Assembly (NCBI GenBank): GCA_037013495.1
Contig: CM072801.1
Coordinates: forward strand, 101,191,816-101,255,815
Reading direction: 5' to 3'
DNA from: Hippophae tibetana
Lineage: Eukaryota > Streptophyta > Magnoliopsida > Rosales > Elaeagnaceae
DNA length: 64,000 nt
Below the pieces are notes generated by a model. That model saw only the letters and a list, made by a program, of their open reading frames with translations. It ran no database searches and was not told where the DNA came from. This document shows positions 46,726 to 60,530 of this stretch, in pieces. Each line of letters begins with the position of its first letter. Positions within the stretch are counted from its first letter, which is position 1. Position numbers and translations under genes: made by a program.

Positions 46726-49700
46726 TTCCACTTATTTTCTTTTCCTTATCTTTTCTCACTATTTTCTTTACTTTTTAAGTCATGATTCCCACCAAAATCT
46801 AATTCATTCAAATTTTGGTTCTTCCCTCCTAAATGAAAAAGGTTACCGCAATAACTTGTTTTAGAAATCATTTGTAAAAAGTTTGTTACCTAGCAAGAAA
46901 TATTTCTATGTTGCAAGCGCACAATATTTCCCCTTATCTTTCGTTCCTTCTTACTCTTCGAATGGGTTTGGAATAATATAATAAGGTAGAAAGGAAAAAC
47001 ACAATGTTAAATTCATTACGGTACATTCCAACAAAACTAAAATAATTTATAAAGATGGTAAGAATATTGATGTCATAAAAGAATTAAGAATGAGAAGTAC
47101 TAATCTCTTATTAAAAACAATTAATTAAGAAAAAATATGAAGTTTGATTGTTTCACATTTTAAGACGTAGTGTATTCCGTTTAAATATTTCATAATAGTA
47201 AGGAAATAATATTTGGAATATTTATTTACCCTGTTTCTATAGTAAAATAGAAATGAGAAAATGTTTAGATTTTTTTCATTTCCACTTATTTTCTTTTGCT
47301 TATCTTTTCTCACTATTTTCTTTACTTTTTAAGTGTTGATTCCCAGCAAAATCTAATTCATTCGAATTTTGGTAACTCCCTCCTACATGAAAAAGGTTAC
47401 CGCAATAACTTGTTTTAGAAATCATTTGTAAAAACTTTGTTACCTACAAGAAATATTTCAATGTTGCAAGCGCACAATATTTCCCCTCATCTTTCGTTGC
47501 TTCTTACTCTTCGAATGGGTTTGAATAAGATTATAAGGTAGAAAGGAAAACACAATGTTAAATTCATTACGGTACATTCCAACAAAACTATAATAATTTA
47601 TAAATATGGTAAGAATATTGATGTTATAAAAGAATTAAGAATGAGAAGTACTGATCTCTTCTTTAAAAAACTTAATTTAGAAAAATTATGAAGTTTGATT
47701 GTTTGGTATTTTAAGACGTAATATATTCCGTTTAAATATTTGATAAGAGTAAGGAAATAAAATTTGGAATATTTATTTACCCTCTTTCTATTGTAAAATA
47801 GAAATGAGAAAATGTTTAATTTTTTTCAATTCCACTTATATTTTTTTCCTTATCTTTTCTCACTATTTTCTTTACTTTTTAAGTGTTGATTCCCAGCAAA
47901 ATCTAATTTATTCGAATTTTGGTGCCTTCCTCCTACATGAAAAAAGGTTACCGCAATAACTTGTTTTAGAAATCATTTGTAAAAAGTTTGTTACCTAGCA
48001 AGAAATATTTCTAAGTTGCAAGCGCACAATATTTCCCCTTATCTTTCGTTCCTTCTTACTCTTCGAATGGGTTTGGAATAAGATTATAAGGTAGAAAGGA
48101 AAAACACAATGTTAAATTCATTACGGTACATTCCAACAAAACTAAAATAATTTATAAAGATGGTAAGAATATTGATGTCATAAAAGAATTAAGAATGAGA
48201 AGTACTAATCTCTTATTAAAAACAATTAATTAAGAAAAAATATGAAGTTTGATTGTTTCACATTTTAAGACGTAGTATATTCCGTTTAAATATTTCATAA
48301 TAGTAAGGAAATAATATTTGGAATATTTATTTACCCTGTTTCTATAGTAAAATAGAAATGAGAAAATGTTTAGATTTTTTTCATTTCCACTTATTTTCTT
48401 TTGCTTATCTTTTCTCACTATTTTCTTTACTTTTTAAGTGTTGATTCCTAGCAAAATCTAATTCATTCAAATTTTGGTAACTCCCTCCTACATGAAAAAG
48501 GTTACCGCAATAACTTGTTTTAGAAATCATTTGTAAAAACTTTGTTACCTACAAGAAATATTTCTATGTTGCAAGCGCACAATATTTCCCCTTATCTTTT
48601 GTTGCTTCTTACTCTTCGAATGGGTTTGGAATAAGATTATTAGGTAGAAAGGAAAAACACAATGTTAAATTCATTACGGTACATTCCAACAAAACTAGAA
48701 TAGTTTATAAATATGGTAAGAATATTGATGTCATAAAAGAATTAAGGATCAGAAGTACTGATTTGTTCTTTAAAAAACTTAATTTAGAAAAATTATGAAA
48801 TTTAATTGTTTGGCATTTTAAGACATAATATATTCCGTTAAAATATTTCATAATAGTAAGGAAATAAAATTCGGAATATTTATTTATCCTGTTTCTATTG
48901 TAAAATAGAAATGAGAAAATGTTTAAGTTTTTTCTTTTCCACTTATTTTCTTTTCCTTATCTTTTCTAACTATTTTCTTAACTTTTTAAGTCATGATTCC
49001 CAGCTAAATCTAATATAATCAAATTTTGGTTCCTCCCTCCTAAATGAAAAAGGTTACCGCAATAACTTGTTTTAGAAATCATTTGTAAAAAGTTTGTTAC
49101 CTAGCAAGAAATATTTCTATGTTGCAAGCGCACAATATTTCCCCTCATCTTTGGTTGCTTCTTACTATTCGAATGGGTTTGAAATAAGATTATAAGGTAG
49201 AAAGGAAAACACAATGTTAAATTCATTACGGTACATTCCAACAAAACTAGAATAATTTATAAATATGGTAAGAATATTGATGTTATAAAAGAATTAAGAA
49301 TGAGAAGTACTGATCTCTTCTTTAAAAAACTTAATTTAGAAAAATTATGAAGTTTGATTGTTTGGAATTTTAAGACGTAATATATTCCGTTTAAATATTT
49401 GATAATAGTAAGCAAATAAAATTTGGAATATTTATTTACCATGTTTCTATTGTAAAGTAGAAATGTGAAAATGTTTAATTTTTTTCATTTCCACTTATAT
49501 TCTTTTCCTTATCTTTTCTCACTATTTTCTTTACTTTTTAAGTGTTGATTCCCAGCAAAATCTAATTCATTCAAATTTTGGTGCCTTCCTCCTACATGAA
49601 AAAAGGTTACCGCAATAACTTGTTTTAGAAATCATTTGTAAAAAGTTTGTTACCTAGCAAAAAATATTTCTATGTTGCAAGCGCACAATATTTCCCCTTA

Positions 49701-52700
49701 TCTTTCGTTGCTTCTTACTCTTCGAATGGGTTTGGAATAAGATTATAAGGTAGAAAAGAAAAACACAATGTTAAATTCATTACGGTACATTCCAACAAAA
49801 CTAGAATAGTTTATAAATATGGTAAGAATATTGATGTCATAAAAGAATTAAGGATCAGAAGTAATGATTTCTTCTTTAAAAAACTTAATTAAGAAAAAAT
49901 ATGAAGTTTGATTGTTTCGCATTTTAAGACATAGTATATTCCGTTTAAATATTTCATAATAGTGAGGAAATAAGATTTGTAATATTTATTTACCTTGTTT
50001 CTATAGTAAAATAGAAGTGAGAACATTTTTATTTTTTTTTCATTTCCACTTATTTTCTTTTCCTTATCTTTTCTCACTATTTTCTTTACTTTTTAAGTCA
50101 TGATTCCCACCAAAATCTAATTCATTCAAATTTTGGTTCTTCCCTCCTAAATGAAAAAGGTTACCGCAATAACTTGTTTTAGAAATCATTTGTAAAAAGT
50201 TTGTTACCTAGCAAGAAATATTTCTATGTTGCAAGCGCACAATATTTCCCCTTATCTTTCGTTCCTTCTTACTCTTCGAATGGGTTTGGAATAATATAAT
50301 AAGGTAGAAAGGAAAAACACAATGTTAAATTCATTACGGTACATTCCAACAAAACTAAAATAATTTATAAAGATGGTAAGAATATTGATGTCATAAAAGA
50401 ATTAAGAATGAGAAGTACTAATCTCTTATTAAAAACAATTAATTAAGAAAAAATATGAAGTTTGATTGTTTCACATTTTAAGACGTAGTGTATTCCGTTT
50501 AAATATTTCATAATAGTAAGGAAATAATATTTGGAATATTTATTTACCCTGTTTCTATAGTAAAATAGAAATGAGAAAATGTTTAGATTTTTTTCATTTC
50601 CACTTATTTTCTTTTGCTTATCTTTTCTCACTATTTTCTTTACTTTTTAAGTGTTGATTCCCAGCAAAATCTAATTCATTCGAATTTTGGTAACTCCCTC
50701 CTACATGAAAAAGGTTACCGCAATAACTTGTTTTAGAAATCATTTGTAAAAACTTTGTTACCTACAAGAAATATTTCAATGTTGCAAGCGCACAATATTT
50801 CCCCTCATCTTTCGTTGCTTCTTACTCTTCGAATGGGTTTGAATAAGATTATAAGGTAGAAAGGAAAACACAATGTTAAATTCATTACGGTACATTCCAA
50901 CAAAACTATAATAATTTATAAATATGGTAAGAATATTGATGTTATAAAAGAATTAAGAATGAGAAGTACTGATCTCTTCTTTAAAAAACTTAATTTAGAA
51001 AAATTATGAAGTTTGATTGTTTGGTATTTTAAGACGTAATATATTCCGTTTAAATATTTGATAAGAGTAAGGAAATAAAATTTGGAATATTTATTTACCC
51101 TCTTTCTATTGTAAAATAGAAATGAGAAAATGTTTAATTTTTTTCAATTCCACTTATATTTTTTTCCTTATCTTTTCTCACTATTTTCTTTACTTTTTAA
51201 GTGTTGATTCCCAGCAAAATCTAATTTATTCGAATTTTGGTGCCTTCCTCCTACATGAAAAAAGGTTACCGCAATAACTTGTTTTAGAAATCATTTGTAA
51301 AAAGTTTGTTACCTAGCAAGAAATATTTCTAAGTTGCAAGCGCACAATATTTCCCCTTATCTTTCGTTCCTTCTTACTCTTCGAATGGGTTTGGAATAAG
51401 ATTATAAGGTAGAAAGGAAAAACACAATGTTAAATTCATTACGGTACATTCCAACAAAACTAAAATAATTTATAAAGATGGTAAGAATATTGATGTCATA
51501 AAAGAATTAAGAATGAGAAGTACTAATCTCTTATTAAAAACAATTAATTAAGAAAAAATATGAAGTTTGATTGTTTCACATTTTAAGACGTAGTATATTC
51601 CGTTTAAATATTTCATAATAGTAAGGAAATAATATTTGGAATATTTATTTACCCTGTTTCTATAGTAAAATAGAAATGAGAAAATGTTTAGATTTTTTTC
51701 ATTTCCACTTATTTTCTTTTGCTTATCTTTTCTCACTATTTTCTTTACTTTTTAAGTGTTGATTCCTAGCAAAATCTAATTCATTCAAATTTTGGTAACT
51801 CCCTCCTACATGAAAAAGGTTACCGCAATAACTTGTTTTAGAAATCATTTGTAAAAACTTTGTTACCTACAAGAAATATTTCTATGTTGCAAGCGCACAA
51901 TATTTCCCCTTATCTTTTGTTGCTTCTTACTCTTCGAATGGGTTTGGAATAAGATTATTAGGTAGAAAGGAAAAACACAATGTTAAATTCATTACGGTAC
52001 ATTCCAACAAAACTAGAATAGTTTATAAATATGGTAAGAATATTGATGTCATAAAAGAATTAAGGATCAGAAGTACTGATTTGTTCTTTAAAAAACTTAA
52101 TTTAGAAAAATTATGAAATTTAATTGTTTGGCATTTTAAGACATAATATATTCCGTTAAAATATTTCATAATAGTAAGGAAATAAAATTCGGAATATTTA
52201 TTTATCCTGTTTCTATTGTAAAATAGAAATGAGAAAATGTTTAAGTTTTTTCTTTTCCACTTATTTTCTTTTCCTTATCTTTTCTAACTATTTTCTTAAC
52301 TTTTTAAGTCATGATTCCCAGCTAAATCTAATATAATCAAATTTTGGTTCCTCCCTCCTAAATGAAAAAGGTTACCGCAATAACTTGTTTTAGAAATCAT
52401 TTGTAAAAAGTTTGTTACCTAGCAAGAAATATTTCTATGTTGCAAGCGCACAATATTTCCCCTCATCTTTGGTTGCTTCTTACTATTCGAATGGGTTTGA
52501 AATAAGATTATAAGGTAGAAAGGAAAACACAATGTTAAATTCATTACGGTACATTCCAACAAAACTAGAATAATTTATAAATATGGTAAGAATATTGATG
52601 TTATAAAAGAATTAAGAATGAGAAGTACTGATCTCTTCTTTAAAAAACTTAATTTAGAAAAATTATGAAGTTTGATTGTTTGGAATTTTAAGACGTAATA

Positions 52701-55700
52701 TATTCCGTTTAAATATTTGATAATAGTAAGCAAATAAAATTTGGAATATTTATTTACCATGTTTCTATTGTAAAGTAGAAATGTGAAAATGTTTAATTTT
52801 TTTCATTTCCACTTATATTCTTTTCCTTATCTTTTCTCACTATTTTCTTTACTTTTTAAGTGTTGATTCCCAGCAAAATCTAATTCATTCAAATTTTGGT
52901 GCCTTCCTCCTACATGAAAAAAGGTTACCGCAATAACTTGTTTTAGAAATCATTTGTAAAAAGTTTGTTACCTAGCAAAAAATATTTCTATGTTGCAAGC
53001 GCACAATATTTCCCCTTATCTTTCGTTGCTTCTTACTCTTCGAATGGGTTTGGAATAAGATTATAAGGTAGAAAAGAAAAACACAATGTTAAATTCATTA
53101 CGGTACATTCCAACAAAACTAGAATAGTTTATAAATATGGTAAGAATATTGATGTCATAAAAGAATTAAGGATCAGAAGTAATGATTTCTTCTTTAAAAA
53201 ACTTAATTAAGAAAAAATATGAAGTTTGATTGTTTCGCATTTTAAGACATAGTATATTCCGTTTAAATATTTCATAATAGTGAGGAAATAAGATTTGTAA
53301 TATTTATTTACCTTGTTTCTATAGTAAAATAGAAGTGAGAACATTTTTATTTTTTTTTCATTTCCACTTATTTTCTTTTCCTTATCTTTTCTCACTATTT
53401 TCTTTACTTTTTAAGTGTTGATTCCCAGCAAAATCTAATTCATTCGAATTTTGGTGCCTCCCTCCTACATGAAAAAGGTTACCGCAATAACTTGTTTTAG
53501 AAATCATTTGTAAAAAGTTTTTTACCTAGCAAGAAATATTTCTATGTTGCAAGCGCACAATATTTCCCCTCATCTTTGGTTGCTTCTTACTCTTTGAATG
53601 GGTTTGAAATAAGATTATAAGGTAGAAAGGAAAACACAATGTTAAATTCATTATGGTACATTCCAACAAAACTATAATAATTTATAAATATGGTAAGAAT
53701 ATTGATGTTATAAAAGAATTAAGAATGAGAAGTACAGATCTCTTCTTTAAAAAACTTAATTTAGAAAAATTATGAAGTTTGATTGTTTGGCATTTTAAGA
53801 CGTAATATATTCCGTTTAAATATTTGATAATAGTAAGGAAATAAAATTTGGAATATTTATTTACCCTGTTTCTATTGTAAAATAGAAATGAGAAAATGTT
53901 TAATTTTTTTGATTTCAACTTATATTCTTTTCCTTATCTTTTCTCACTATTTTCTTTACATTTTAAGTGTAGATTCCCAGCAAAATCTAATTCATTCGAA
54001 TTTTGGTGCCTTCCTCCTACATGAAAAAAGGTTACCGCAATAACTTGTTTTAGAAATCATTTGTAAAAAGTTTGTTACCTAGCAAGATATATTTCTATGT
54101 TGCAAGCGCACAATATTTCCCCTTATCTTTCGTTGCTTCTTACTCTTCGAATGGGTTTGGAATAAGATTATAAGGTAGAAAGGAAAAACACAATGTTAAA
54201 TTCATTACGGTACATTCCAACAAAACTAGAATAATTTATAAATATGGTAATAATATTGATGTCATAAAGAATTAAGAATGAGAAGTACTGATCTCTTCTT
54301 TAAAAAACTTAATTTAGAAAAATTATGAAGTTTGATTGTTTGGTATTTTAAGACGTAATATATTCCGTTTAAATATTTGATAAGAGTAAGGAAATAAAAT
54401 TTGGAATATTTATTTACCCTGTTTCTATTGTAAAATAGAAATGAGAAAATGTTTAATTTTTTTCAATTCCACTTATATTTTTTTCCTTATCTTTTCTCAC
54501 TATTTTCTTTACTTTTTAAGTGTTGATTCCCAGCAAAATCTAATTTATTCGAATTTTGGTGCCTTCCTCCTACATGAAAAAAGGTTACCGCAATAACTTG
54601 TTTTAGAAATCATTTGTAAAAAGTTTGTTACCTAGCAAGAAATATTTCTAAGTTGCAAGCGCACAATATTTCCCCTTATCTTTCGTTCCTTCTTACTCTT
54701 CGAATGGGTTTGGAATAAGATTATAAGGTAGAAAGGAAAAACACAATGTTAAATTCATTACGGTACATTCCAACAAAACTAAAATAATTTATAAAGATGG
54801 TAAGAATATTGATGTCATAAAAGAATTAAGAATGAGAAGTACTAATCTCTTATTAAAAACAATTAATTAAGAAAAAATATGAAGTTTGATTGTTTCACAT
54901 TTTAAGACGTAGTATATTCCGTTTAAATATTTCATAATAGTAAGGAAATAATATTTGGAATATTTATTTACCCTGTTTCTATAGTAAAATAGAAATGAGA
55001 AAATGTTTAGATTTTTTTCATTTCCACTTATTTTCTTTTGCTTATCTTTTCTCACTATTTTCTTTACTTTTTAAGTGTTGATTCCTAGCAAAATCTAATT
55101 CATTCAAATTTTGGTAACTCCCTCCTACATGAAAAAGGTTACCGCAATAACTTGTTTTAGAAATCATTTGTAAAAACTTTGTTACCTACAAGAAATATTT
55201 CTATGTTGCAAGCGCACAATATTTCCCCTTATCTTTTGTTGCTTCTTACTCTTCGAATGGGTTTGGAATAAGATTATTAGGTAGAAAGGAAAAACACAAT
55301 GTTAAATTCATTACGGTACATTCCAACAAAACTAGAATAGTTTATAAATATGGTAAGAATATTGATGTTATAAAAGAATTAAGGATCAGAAGTACTGATT
55401 TGTTCTTTAAAAAACTTAATTTAGAAAAATTATGAAATTTAATTGTTTGGCATTTTAAGACATAATATATTCCGTTAAAATATTTCATAATAGTAAGGAA
55501 ATAAAATTCGGAATATTTATTTATCCTGTTTCTATTGTAAAATAGAAATGAGAAAATGTTTAAGTTTTTTCTTTTCCACTTATTTTCTTTTCCTTATCTT
55601 TTCTAACTATTTTCTTAACTTTTTAAGTCATGATTCCCAGCTAAATCTAATATAATCAAATTTTGGTTCCTCCCTCCTAAATGAAAAAGGTTACCGCAAT

Positions 55701-57690
55701 AACTTGTTTTAGAAATCATTTGTAAAAAGTTTGTTACCTAGCAAGAAATATTTCTATGTTGCAAGCGCACAATATTTCCCCTCATCTTTGGTTGCTTCTT
55801 ACTATTCGAATGGGTTTGAAATAAGATTATAAGGTAGAAAGGAAAACACAATGTTAAATTCATTACGGTACATTCCAACAAAACTAGAATAATTTATAAA
55901 TATGGTAAGAATATTGATGTTATAAAAGAATTAAGAATGAGAAGTACTGATCTCTTCTTTAAAAAACTTAATTTAGAAAAATTATGAAGTTTGATTGTTT
56001 GGAATTTTAAGACGTAATATATTCCGTTTAAATATTTGATAATAGTAAGCAAATAAAATTTGGAATATTTATTTACCATGTTTCTATTGTAAAGTAGAAA
56101 TGTGAAAATGTTTAATTTTTTTCATTTCCACTTATATTCTTTTCCTTATCTTTTCTCACTATTTTCTTTACTTTTTAAGTGTTGATTCCCAGCAAAATCT
56201 AATTCATTCAAATTTTGGTGCCTTCCTCCTACATGAAAAAAGGTTACCGCAATAACTTGTTTTAGAAATCATTTGTAAAAAGTTTGTTACCTAGCAAAAA
56301 ATATTTCTATGTTACAAGCGCACAATATTTCCCCTTATCTTTCGTTGCTTCTTACTCTTCGAATGGGTTTGGAATAAGATTATAAGGTAGAAAAGAAAAA
56401 CACAATGTTAAATTCATTACGGTACATTCCAACAAAACTAGAATAGTTTATAAATATGGTAAGAATATTGATGTCATAAAAGAATTAAGGATCAGAAGTA
56501 ATGATTTCTTCTTTAAAAAACTTAATTAAGAAAAAATATGAAGTTTGATTGTTTCGCATTTTAAGACATAGTATATTCCGTTTAAATATTTCATAATAGT
56601 GAGGAAATAAGATTTGTAATATTTATTTACCTTGTTTCTATAGTAAAATAGAAGTGAGAACATTTTTATTTTTTTTTCATTTCCACTTATTTTCTTTTCC
56701 TTATCTTTTCTCACTATTTTCTTTACTTTTTAAGTGTTGATTCCCAGCAAAATCTAATTCATTCGAATTTTGGTGCCTCCCTCCTACATGAAAAAGGTTA
56801 CCGCAATAACTTGTTTTAGAAATCATTTGTAAAAAGTTTTTTACCTAGCAAGAAATATTTCTATGTTGCAAGCGCACAATATTTCCCCTCATCTTTGGTT
56901 GCTTCTTACTCTTTGAATGGGTTTGAAATAAGATTATAAGGTAGAAAGGAAAACACAATGTTAAATTCATTATGGTACATTCCAACAAAACTATAATAAT
57001 TTATAAATATGGTAAGAATATTGATGTTATAAAAGAATTAAGAATGAGAAGTACTGATCTCTTCTTTAAAAAACTTAATTTAGAAAAATTATGAAGTTTG
57101 ATTGTTTGGCATTTTAAGACGTAATATATTCCGTTTAAATATTTGATAATAGTAAGGAAATAAAATTTGGAATATTTATTTACCCTGTTTCTATTGTAAA
57201 ATAGAAATGAGAAAATGTTTAATTTTTTTGATTTCAACTTATATTCTTTTCCTTATCTTTTCTCACTATTTTCTTTACATTTTAAGTGTAGATTCCCAGC
57301 AAAATCTAATTCATTCGAATTTTGGTGCCTTCCTCCTACATGAAAAAAGGTTACCGCAATAACTTGTTTTAGAAATCATTTGTAAAAAGTTTGTTACCTA
57401 GCAAGATATATTTCTATGTTGCAAGCGCACAATATTTCCCCTTATCTTTCGTTGCTTCTTACTCTTCGAATGGGTTTGGAATAAGATTATAAGGTAGAAA
57501 GGAAAAACACAATGTTAAATTCATTACGGTACATTCCAACAAAACTAGAATAATTTATAAATATGGTAATAATATTGATGTCATAAAGAATTAAGAATGA
57601 GAAGTACTGATCTCTTCTTTAAAAAACTTAATTTAGAAAAATTATGAAGTTTGATTGTTTGGTATTTTAAGACGTAATATATTCCGTTTA
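46725..57690. repeat. Hexamer higher-order repeat, 3,318-bp period, about 3.3 copies
   Basis: Six different monomers repeat as a block. Copies run about 46,725-50,042, 50,043-53,360, 53,361-56,679 and a partial copy to about 57,690. Marks recur 3,318-3,319 apart, such as CAGCTAAATCTAATATAATC at 49,001, 52,319 and 55,638. Copies are nearly identical: single differences seen include ATGTTATAAAAG near 55,365 against ATGTCATAAAAG near 52,046, ATGTTACAAGCG near 56,310, and AGTACAGATC near 53,731 against AGTACTGATC near 57,050. Such similarity implies very recent amplification, or possibly an assembly effect. The third and fourth copies carry a different block for about 1.5 monomers. Confidence 0.93.
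53411..54290. repeat. Alternative 1.5-monomer block swapped into the hexamer HOR
   Basis: Hexamer copies 1 and 2 have CATGATTCCCACC, TTGGTTCTTCCC, ATAATATAATAAGG and CTTTGTTACCTACAAG in this place (46,779-47,640; 50,097-50,958). Copies 3 and 4 have GTGTTGATTCCCAGC, GTTTTTTACC, CTTACTCTTTG and AGCAAGATATATTTC (53,411-54,290; 56,730-57,610). The replacement keeps monomer register: the interval between flanking anchors is 1,659 bases in one (49645-51304) and 1,660 in the other (52963-54623). The swap therefore happened by homologous exchange, and was then duplicated with the HOR. Confidence 0.85.
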
Positions 57691-60530
57691 AATATTTGAT
57701 AATAGTAAGCAAATAAAATTTGGAATATTTATTTACCATGTTTCTATTGTAAAGTAGAAATGTGAAAATGTTTAATTTTTTTCATTTCCACTTATATTCT
57801 TTTCCTTATCTTTTCTCACTATTTTCTTTACTTTTTAAGTGTTGATTCCCAGCAAAATCTAATTCATTCGAATTTTGGTGCCTTCCTCCTACATGAAAAA
57901 AGGTTACCGCAATAACTTGTTTTAGAAATCATTTGTAAAAAGTTTGTTACCTAGCAAAAAATATTTCTATGTTGCAAGCGCACAATATTTCCCCTTATCT
58001 TTCGTTGCTTCTTACTCTTCGAATGGGTTTGGAATAAGATTATAAGGTAGAAAAGAAAAACACAATGTTAAATTCATTACGGTACATTCCAACAAAACTA
58101 GAATAGTTTATAAATATGGTAAGAATATTGATGTCATAAAAGAATTAAGGATCAAAAGTAATGATTTCTTCTTTAAAAAACTTAATTAAGAAAAAATATG
58201 AAGTTTGATTGTTTCGCATTTTAAGACATAGTATATTCCGTTTAAATATTTCATAATAGTGAGGAAATAAGATTTGGAATATTTATTTACCTTGTTTCTA
58301 TAGTAAAATAGAAATGAGAACATTTTTATTTTTTTTTCATTTCCACTTATTTTCTTTTCCTTATCTTTTCTCACTATTTTCTTTACTTTTTAAGTGTTGA
58401 TTCCCAGCAAAATCTAATTCATTCGAATTTTGGTGCCTCCCTCCTACATGAAAAAGGTTACCGCACTAACTTGTTTTAGAAATCATTTGTAAAAAGTTTG
58501 TAACCTAGCAAGAAATATTTTTATGTTGCAAGCGCACAATATTTCCCCTCATCTTTGGTTGCTTCTTACTCTTCGAATGGGTTTGGAATAAGATTATAAG
58601 GTAGATAGGAAAAACACAATGTTAAATTCATTACGGTACATTCCAACAAAATTAGAATAATTTATAAATATGGTAAGAATATTGATGTCATAAAAGAATT
58701 AAGAATGAGAAGTACTAATCTCTTATTAAAAACAATTAATTAAGAAAAAATATGAAGTTTGATTGTTTCACATTTTAAGAGGTAGTATATTCCGTTTAAA
58801 TATTTCATGATAGTAAGGAAATAATATTTGGAATATTTATTTACCCTGTTTCTATAGTAAAATAGAAATGAGAAAATGTTTAATTTTTTTCATTTCAACT
58901 TATATTCTTTTCCTTATCTTTTCTCACTATTTTCTTTACATTTTAAGTGTAGATTCCCAGCAAAATCTAATTCATTCGAATTTTGGTGCCTTCCTCCTAC
59001 ATGAAAAAAGGTTACCGCAATAACTTGTTTTAGAAATCATTTGTAAAAAGTTTGTTACCTAGCAAGATATATTTCTATGTTGCAAGCGCACAATATTTCC
59101 CCTTATCTTTCGTTGCTTCTTACTCTTCGAATGGGTTTGGAATAAGATTATAAGGTAGAAAGGAAAAACACAATGTTAAATTCATTACGGTACATTCCAA
59201 CAAAACTAGAATAATTTATAAATATGGTAATAATATTGATGTCATAAAGAATTAAGAATGAGAAGTACTGATCTCTTCTTTAAAAAACTTAATTTAGAAA
59301 AATTATGAAGTTTGATTGTTTGGAATTTTAAGACGTAATATATTCCGTTTAAATATTTGATAATAGTAAGCAAATAAAATTTGGAATATTTGTTTACCAT
59401 GTTTCTATTGTAAAGTAGAAATGTGAAAATGTTTAATTTTTTTCATTTCCACTTATATTCTTTTCCTTATCTTTTCTCACTATTTTCTTTACTTTTTAAG
59501 TGTTGATTCCCAGCAAAATCTAATTCATTCGAATTTTGGTGCCTTCCTCCTACATGAAAAAAGGTTACCGCAATAACTTGTTTTAGAAATCATTTGTAAA
59601 AAGTTTGTTACCTAGCAAAAAATATTTCTATGTTGCAAGCGCACAATATTTCCCCTTATCTTTCGTTGCTTCTTACTCTTCGAATGGGCTTGGAATAGGA
59701 TTATAAGGTAGAAAAGAAAAACACAATGTTAAATTCATTACGGTACATTCCAACAAAACTAGAATAGTTTATAAATATGGTAAGAATATTGATGTCATAA
59801 AAGAATTAAGGATCAGAAGTAATGATTTCTTCTTTAAAAAACTTAATTAAGAAAAAATATGAAGTTTGATTGTTTCGCATTTTAAGACATAGTATATTCC
59901 GTTTAAATATTTCATAATAGTGAGGAAATAAGATTTGGAATATTTATTTACCTTGTTTCTATAGTAAAATAGAAATGAGAACATTTTTATTTTTTTTTCA
60001 TTTCCACTTATTTTCTTTTCCTTATCTTTTCTCACTATTTTCTTTACTTTTTAAGTGTTGATTCCCAGCAAAATCTAATTCATTCGAATTTTGGTGCCTC
60101 CCTCCTACATGAAAAAGGTTACCGCAATAACTTGTTTTAGAAATCATTTGTAAAAAGTTTGTAACCTAGCAAGAAATATTTTTATGTTGCAAGCGCACAA
60201 TATTTCCCCTCATCTTTGGTTGCTTCTTACTCTTCGAATGGGTTTGGAATAAGATTATAAGGTAGATAGGAAAAACACAATGTTAAATTCATTACGGTAC
60301 ATTCCAACAAAATTAGAATAATTTATAAATATGGTAAGAATATTGATGTCATAAAAGAATTAAGAATGAGAAGTACTAATCTCTTATTAAAAACAATTAA
60401 TTAAGAAAAAATATGAAGTTTGATTGTTTCACATTTTAAGAGGTAGTATATTCCGTTTAAATATTTCATGATAGTAAGGAAATAATATTTGGAATATTTA
60501 TTTACCCTGTTTCTATAGTAAAATAGAAAT
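57235..60530. repeat. Trimer higher-order repeat B, 1,661-bp period, about 2 copies
   Basis: 57,235-58,895 repeats as 58,896-60,530. AGCAAGATATATTTC, ATGTCATAAAGAATTAAG, GAAATGTGAAAATG, AGCAAAAAATATTTC and TTTGTAACCTAGCAAG with ATTTTTATG recur 1,661 apart, as do the accidental frames at 58186 and 59847. The first 450 bases also belong to the end of the hexamer HOR, so one HOR grew directly from the edge of the other. The match ends near 60,530. Confidence 0.87.
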
